Positions 57,373 through 64,000 of a stretch of 64,000 nucleotides of DNA are shown in pieces. The position numbers were made by a program, and so were the translations under genes. Source of the stretch: Rhododendron vialii (lineage: Eukaryota; Streptophyta; Magnoliopsida; Ericales; Ericaceae); the NCBI RefSeq assembly GCF_030253575.1, contig NC_080561.1:33813564-33877563 (forward strand), read 5' to 3'. The notes beneath the pieces are model-generated. The model was not told the DNA's origin. It was given only the letters and a program-made list of their open reading frames with translations, and made no database searches. The first letter of the stretch is position 1. Every line of letters starts with the position of its first letter.

Positions 57373-57985
57373 TTATTGTGTTTTTTTTTGGTATGTCGGA
57401 AATTCAAGTGTTAATTTTGGGTTGTTAATCCAGTGTCGTGTTAATGTGTGTACATTGCTAGTAATAATTAGGATAAGAGTAATTCCTTTATCAAATTAGC
57501 ATTTGAAATGTGTGTAAAAGTATGTGAAAGTGTAAAAAAAGTATACATCGGAGTTTATGTTTTTTTTTGGTCATTTTGTTTAGCTTAATGAAAGTCCATT
57601 GGACTTTCGATATTTTTTTTTTTCATTTGATTTGGATGGTTGGAATTCAAAAATTATTGTACTAGAAAAATTTAGGTTTTTGCCATTACTTGCCTGGAAT
57701 TTGATATATTTTTAAAAAATTAAATCTATTATATTTTTTTGTCTTGAAAATTTTTGGGGCGGGGCGAAGATGGAGGGCAGAGGTGATTCCCAGTTTGAAT
57801 AACGGGACAAGGGTGGAGGAGGATTTGAGGTTCGGGGATGGTCAAATGACTCAAATCCGTCTGTGATCAGCCCCGTTGGCATCCCAATGACTATGTTTTT
57901 TATTTTTTGGAATTTTTTATGGAGTATATATGTTATGTTCTAATGACATCACGACTCATCCGGTTTACATGATCGTTGAACTAGA
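57373..57985. other. intergenic AT-rich DNA
   Basis: I see no gene, inverted ends or strong repeat here. T-runs are common. Confidence 0.5.
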
Positions 57986-57989
57986 AATG

Positions 57990-58330
57990 ATATACGTACC
58001 AACCATTTGTAGGGAAACCGTACCGACCGGCCTCGCCGGGCAGTCTCCGGCCACCGGACGGCCGATCCAAGCCGTCCAAAAATTTAAAAAAAAAAAACCG
58101 AGGGGCCCACGCGGGAATCAACGGCATCCGATGTGTATGTAATATATACATGAAAAAAGGGTGTTTAGATCAAGCACCATGCACACATCGGATGCCGTTG
58201 ATTCCCGCGTGGGCCCCTCGGTTTTTTTTTTAAAATTTTTGGACGGCTCGGATCGGCCGTCCGGTGGCTGGAGACTGCCAGGCGCGGCCGGTCGGTACGG
58301 TTTCCCTACAAATGTGTCGGTGCATTAAGT
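57990..58330. mobile_element. second member of the palindromic GC-rich MITE family
   Basis: The arms contain ccggccaccggacggccgat, ccgaggggcccacgcgggaat and caacggcatccgatgtgt, with their inverses in the right arm. This closely follows the element at 35000-35405. The outer ends (ttgtagggaaaccgtaccga and inverse) are distinct from that copy. The target duplication is unclear. Confidence 0.8.
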
Positions 58331-59720
58331 ACTCGTCTTTTTGATCAAAAAGAAAAAAAATATTATGGTCTTTTTTCCTTATTTGCTCCTGGACACAAGT
58401 AAATGATCCAACCTTTCCACTTAACTTTTTCTAAAAGATGATTTTTTTAACTTTCCGATTCGTCTTTACGAGGCAATTGAAAAAGTAAATTTTTTTTACT
58501 TTTATCTAAATATTTTGATCAATAACCACTTTTAAGCTCAAAAAGTCAAATAAAAGTAATTTTTTTTTTACTTCTCTAATTCGTCTCAACGAGACAAATC
58601 AAAAAGTCAAAAAAAATTGACACAAAACTAAAAATTTAGAAAAAAATTCAAACACGGACAAAACAAGAAAAAGCTCAAAAAGTCCACAGAAAACTCAGCC
58701 TAAAATTAATAAATCCGAGGAAAACCAAAATTTTCATTAAATTGAGCCAAAACCAGATGGCCAAGCCTTGTCAACCGTTGATCTCTCAAATTTAATGGTG
58801 AGGATGGGAAATGTGTGCGGTGGTGGTGACGGTGGAGTGCGGTGGCGGTGCTAGTAATGCTGGTTGTAGTCGTGTTGGTGGGGCTAGTGATCGAAATTCT
58901 GACAGCTTTTCATCCTCGTAGCTGGTGGTTCGGTTCAAGGCGTTTTCAAAATGGAGCAGAAAAGTGAGATAAATCGCGTCGCGCAATAATTTAAGGGCTT
59001 TGGCAGCAAACATGAGTCAAAAGGTAGCCGTTACTCCTCAATTCATTCCCCGGCCACAAGGTACTTGCTGAAACAACACATCGATGGTAAAGAAAACAGA
59101 TCAAGCGGCAAGACCCAGTTTCGTCGGATCAGTTTGCCAGTTCCAGTTCCGTTAGATCAATTTGCCAATTCCGAGTCCTCTCCCTGATTCTCGCGTGATG
59201 CCCTAACCCCCCTTGACGCACATTCATGTAGTCCTAGACCCTGCATGAGTGCGGTGGTGGATGGGATTGGGACACCTCATGGCGATACCCTGGAGCACTT
59301 CAATTTTTGTCATACCTAGACCATTGTATCGAAGCTTTTTACTGTTTAACTCATTTAAAACCACACGGAAAAATCTTTTGAGAACCAATTAAAAAAAAAC
59401 CACAACCAAAAAAGCGAAGAAAAAGTTTTCTGCAAAGAGTTTCATAATTTATTTGCTGCAACTACAATTAATCCATTTCACCCAAATGCGTAACTAATAT
59501 TTCAGTCTTACAACGCACGGATACAGCCACAGCAAGACGATATGGGCAAGTATGAGAGCATAAAAAAAGTGATTCAGTACAAGGTTTTCCCATCTCAGAA
59601 ACTCAGATGACATCAACTAGGACGTACAAAATATACAGCAAAATTGACCGACAAAATTATCATTTGTAACAGTTATTCTGCACAAGAATGATGTTACATA
59701 AGAGAAGATCATGATGTTTC
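58331..59720. other. intergenic region upstream of the 3' end of PYRR
   Basis: No gene is recognised. The part 58430-58720 is AT-rich with repeated 'cgtctcaacgagacaaatcaaaaagt'-type words, also seen near 27060-27200 and 100-130. The part 58790-59300 is more GC-rich but shows no convincing coding frame. Confidence 0.45.
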
Positions 59721-62700
59721 TCAACTCATCTCTATTTCTTGATGAGTTATAGGGTTGTTATTTGGTGTCGAAGAGTCGCCTAGAAACTCCGACCTTAACT
59801 GCATCAGCAACCTGCCTAGATAGTTTAGGCCTTCCCCCTCCCGACCTCCGCCCCAAAAGAGATCATGGGGTGAGGCCTCAACAAGAACAGACCCCGCCGT
59901 AGAGAGCAACATGGAGTTTAGATGAGGGTAAACTGAGAACTTACATTTCAAGGCCCTGTACATAACATCAATCTTGACAGACTCCCAATCAGATCTTACC
60001 TGCATTTTCACATACAAAGAATGTTCAAAACAAGATTGCAAACTACATCATTTCCTTAACCTAAATTTGCTTGCACAACTCTTGGTGTTGTCAATATTTT
60101 TACTTCCAACTGTCAAACACCTTGATTTCTGAAAGCCTTTCATTTGAGGGGTATTTTACAAAAAATAATTATACCCGTCAAGTCTTTCATGACACCAAGT
60201 CACCAAGTATTCAAATATCGCCAAAAAAGACCAGAACAAAAAATATTATCAAAGGCATGGAGTTAGTAGATGGTCTCTTTTGCCATCTTCTTCCTCTTTC
60301 ATCTAAAAATCCTAACCACCCTAGCTTTTCTTGCCACCTCCAGCCACCCCCATCTCACTCATCTCCTTTCAAAACTATTATCGAAGGCATGGAGTTAGAC
60401 TGCGGAAGGAAGCAAAAAATGGAAGGTCACTGGAGATGCATTGTTCTAGTTTTATCGGGAAACAACAAAGCCATGAGTGAATCTGGTCAGGTCTAAGAGT
60501 AATTAACAGGGTGATTATACAATCTTCTCTCTATAAGTCCAAGTTCAATGATTAGATTCAGAACCTCAAAATGCTGATGAGTGATGATAATAGCATGTCT
60601 GTGACATAGAGAATCGCGGGAATTGATGAACATCAATATGAAACGAGCACATCTGTAATTTACACCATCAGTATGTTCTATGGAGCCATAGTCTAACTAT
60701 CAACCATATCCGGGTTCACTGCCTTCTTTATTCTTTGAGCAAAGGACACCAGCTTTTGCTTTATAAATACAACAATTTCAGTTATTCCAACTCCAAGATC
60801 AAAAGCAAAAACAAATCATAGGAAAGCCAATATTTTCAAGCATTACATGATAACATGATCTGTCAAGAAGACATGTTTCCAAATCCATCCAGGCATCCAC
60901 ATAACCTTTACAGTAATTAAGAACTTTAGCGTTTATTTAACTCTGCTGAATAGTTTGTATACACAGTGACCCTAATAAAAACTACACTGCATGTGTACAA
61001 ATTGTAGCTATAGACAACAAAGGCTGAACAATCAAGTAGGAAGTGGATACAAATTATTGCCATGGGTATCTGAAACCATACCAGATCAGGGTGCTGTCTC
61101 TGCATTGTCCTTCCCATTCGTGATGCTTCCTCAGGACTTTTTGCAGATCTTATAGCTTCCACACAATTTCTGGCTTCAGCATTATTCACCCCCCAAAACT
61201 TGTGTGCCTGCATATGAAAACAAGATGATAATAACAGTAGAGCCACAAAAGTTGCAACAACCCATATAATTCTGGAAATAGCAAGTCACCTGATAATAAT
61301 GCTCCACACTTGGCCAGCTGAGGTAATTGCCACTTTCATCAGTCATTTGAATTGCATGAGGAGAGAAGTTTGAAAAAGCTCCATAAGGATCCCATGTCTT
61401 GTAAAAGAATATTATGCTCGATTCATAAGGAGTAACCGTGGGATCAATAGCAGAAGTTTCCTCCACTGATGGAATAACAGGTGTCAAGTCTGGAACGGGC
61501 TGAAGAAATCCACTTATAAGCATGTCAGGTCCAATCTGCAGTTCACGTGTTATAGGTAAGCCACAACAAAACCTGAAAAGGTAGATGGAACACATTTAGC
61601 AACCAAGCAATTTTTACATAAGAAACTACTAACAATTGAAGTTTTCACACTTTTCTAGGATATGTATGACTCCTGTGGCATCAGAAATGCTTAATTAAAT
61701 TAATGAAATAAGGATTTTGTCAAAAAAAGCCCTACTCCCGCATGTTAAGAGGCTTAAAATGGTTGTACAGTCCCCATGAAAGTGCGTGGTTAGAGAATGT
61801 GTGCGAAATTTAAGCTCTCTTAACGTATGCCCTAAGCCCTTGGGGCACATGCTCACAAAACCAAAAAATAAGACTTCACCAATTAACATCTTGCTTATTT
61901 TCCGATAACAAGATCTAATTTTAAGGCAGGTAATCGATAAATAGACTCCCTACTTGGTCACACAAAATAGACTTACTCCATTTCAAATCAAATTTGAAGG
62001 CAGATGAAAATGGCCCTTTTGTAATTTGGTTAAATTTAAACTTGCATAGGTGTTGAACACAGATTTTTTGATTCTCCTCCAGTTAAGATCTTTACATATT
62101 CCCGAGACTGGCAAGTGGCAATAAAATGGGAATTAATATAAACAGGGTTCGTTGGGGAAATAAGAAGAGTCGCCATCACAACTACCGCGGTATCGGCCTT
62201 CCCTTTCAACCTTGGTTGAAGCAGCCTGAACATTCAAGACGGAGCATTCCCAGCTCACTACATGGAAAACATTGGCCTTATGCATGTACCTATAAGTTAA
62301 ATGATTTCTTTAGGTGATTTTGTGTTGAATGTGATCCTAAGGGGTTGGTTGACCTCAGGGAATGTATATTTAGCATAGAAAGAGAAATTGAATGACTAAT
62401 CTTCCAGCAGAACACTGACACGGCACGGCTTTGCGTAAAGTGAAACAACCTCCCCACAACAAGAAACAAATGAAAAGTCCAGTAAGGCTGCCTACTACCT
62501 TTTCGAGACGCCGAGCATGAGCATCATACTCTGGTATGGCCTTGTTTAAAGATAAGCAATTGAAATTCACGACCATTTTTTTGACATTGCGAATATGTTA
62601 CTAGGTCAGAGAATATGTTACTAGGTCAGAGAAATCATTCTAAGAAACACGAAAATCAACATGAACCTGCTCATAGCTAACGTCAATTAATTCCAAAGCT

Positions 62701-64000
62701 TGTGTCATCTCAACCATCCCAAGTTCACCAACTGGAGAAGGTGCATTCTTGCCACCAATGATTTTAGGAGCGACAAATGCATACACCTGAAACAATTCAA
62801 AGTCAAACGAATGACCAATATGCAAGCAAAATTACATGGGAGCCAAAATGGGATCATTGGGATGAAACGTTTGTATTGACTTTTTCTTAAGATCTACATA
62901 TTTCTCAAATCCATGTTTAACATAAACCAAACCAAGCCTTAAGTCCCAATCAATTGGGGCCTACGATGCACGGACACAAAAAATCTCATCAAGTTAGGTT
63001 CATCTCTATGTAACACAAAAAATTATTCCTGTGATGGTAGGGCTTGGTTATATGCACGGTGTAGCAAAAATCTGGTATGTACTTTGCATACCTGGAATGC
63101 ATGAACCCGGTACTTTATGGTACAGGTCCGATATGGCTAAACAAATACCCATGCTATGCAAGCAAGATTACATGGGAGCCAAAAATGGATGCAGGATTTT
63201 GATAGGCCTACTCTCAAGATCTACATTCCGCAGATCCAAGTTTAATATACATGAATCAAATTGTCTCTCCTGCATGTTGGGCCAAAACAGAAATATCCAT
63301 AGATACAAAAGTTATCAAATCACAAATAGCAAGCCCAAAGAAAGAACTAAATCCAACATTCAAAACTAAATCTGGAAGTTAGTGTACTATATAGTAGAAG
63401 CTCAAAGAATCTTTAGTACCAGAGGTAAAATAGGAAAAAGATCACATTAGGTAGCCTGCCGATGGAAATAGGCAAGAGTAACTTAATAACAATAGTTATA
63501 TATGACAAACTAATTATGTACACTGGAGCCAAAAATCAATTCAAAGCATCGAGATATACGAGTATTCTGGTAAAACATGCAACCTGGCGGGTAATAAATA
63601 GAAGCAGTTCACAAAATAGCCACCCTTATGATACCAAAGAATCAAAGAAAATGTGGAAGGATAGGATCATGGATGCAAGCCCACCAATGATATTATCTGC
63701 CCACAAATATCGTAAAGCTCTGCAGAAGGATGAAAACCTGAATTGAAATGACGGAGAAAATCTTGCACCTACCTTGTGTATAACACCAGATGAAATGGCA
63801 GATGCAGCCAATGTTCCTCCACACTCCCACAATATTGAAAGGTAACCACGGTTGTATAAGTATTCCATGACATCTTTAGGATTTAATAAGTCAAACTCCA
63901 CTACTTCAACACCTTTGGACGCAAGGAACTTCTGAAAACTCTTTCTGGCACCTCGTTGTGTTGCAACTACGGTGGGCACATCAGCAACATCCCAAAGATG
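59721..64000 (-). CDS. PYRR: riboflavin biosynthesis protein PYRR, 3' part (reductase C-terminal part plus NADAR domain), cut by the window edge
   Basis: Five exons are seen: beyond 64000 to 63773, 62786-62667, 61535-61290, 61207-61082, 59999-59721 (stop). All junctions are GT-AG and phase 0, giving 332 codons. The first two exons carry the RibD-type reductase C-terminus (ILWECGGTLAASAISSG, VYAFVAPKIIGGKNAPSPVG). It reduces the deaminated pyrimidine intermediate of riboflavin synthesis in plastids. The remaining exons carry a NADAR domain (FFYKTWDPYGAFSNFSPHAI, WPSVEHYYQ, AHKFWG, LFWGGGREGEGLNYLGRLLM), which in plant PYRR is known to hydrolyse reactive riboflavin-pathway intermediates. The fusion is normal for plants. 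The transit peptide and N-terminal domain lie outside the window. No lesion is seen, so the gene appears functional. Confidence 0.93.
62818..63262. repeat. direct repeat inside an intron of PYRR
   Basis: The segment at about 62818-62940 (tatgcaagcaaaattacatg, ggagccaaaatgg, tcttaagatctacat) recurs at about 63153-63262 (tatgcaagcaagattacatg, ggagccaaaaatgg, tctcaagatctacat) with scattered differences. It is a local intronic duplication. Confidence 0.75.

Noticed and set aside
59100..59300. Possible exon in GC-richer DNA
   Set aside because: No open frame with plausible splice sites or recognisable protein was found on either strand.

Overview
The window is nuclear DNA of a flowering plant, most likely a woody eudicot. 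It has AT-rich intergenic DNA, genes cut by GT-AG introns, a plastid-type riboflavin gene, and dense plant transposons (MITEs, a Helitron, a solo LTR, a TRIM, a LINE and a copia remnant). No prokaryotic gene organisation is visible. The species cannot be named from this sequence alone.

The main structure is a large inverted duplication of a two-gene unit. In the left arm (about 2.5-18.9 kb), gene A on + (one coding exon, 4134-4925) converges on gene B on - (ten coding exons, 18691 down to 6390). In the right arm (about 34.7-56.7 kb), gene C on + (ten coding exons, 34908-49623) converges on gene D on - (one coding exon, 54249 down to 53518). A pairs with D, including a shared 5' UTR exon and 3' flank. 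B pairs with C, with the same intron phases and nearly the same exon lengths. All four reading frames are open. All encode trypsin-like/DegP-like proteins (the plant 'protease Do-like' group) in which catalytic triad positions are replaced, so they look like pseudoproteases.

The spacer between the arms (about 19-34.7 kb) is almost entirely mobile DNA. It holds a candidate 6.9 kb Helitron (20083-26958, - strand) that carries exon fragments of other genes, including two exons of imidazoleglycerol-phosphate dehydratase (HISN5). It also holds a 2.6 kb solo LTR with an exact 5 bp target duplication, a TRIM element and several MITEs. The introns of gene C contain insertions missing from gene B: a MULE-type MITE four bases after a splice donor, a PIF/Harbinger derivative, a hAT-type MITE, and an ORF1-only LINE. 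B therefore serves as the empty-site reference, and these insertions came after the duplication.

The right edge (59721 to beyond 64000, - strand) holds the 3' five exons of a riboflavin biosynthesis PYRR gene. It encodes the C-terminal part of the reductase domain followed by a C-terminal NADAR domain. The first 2.4 kb of the window is intergenic and includes a foldback-type element built of inverted and tandem units of roughly 135 bp.
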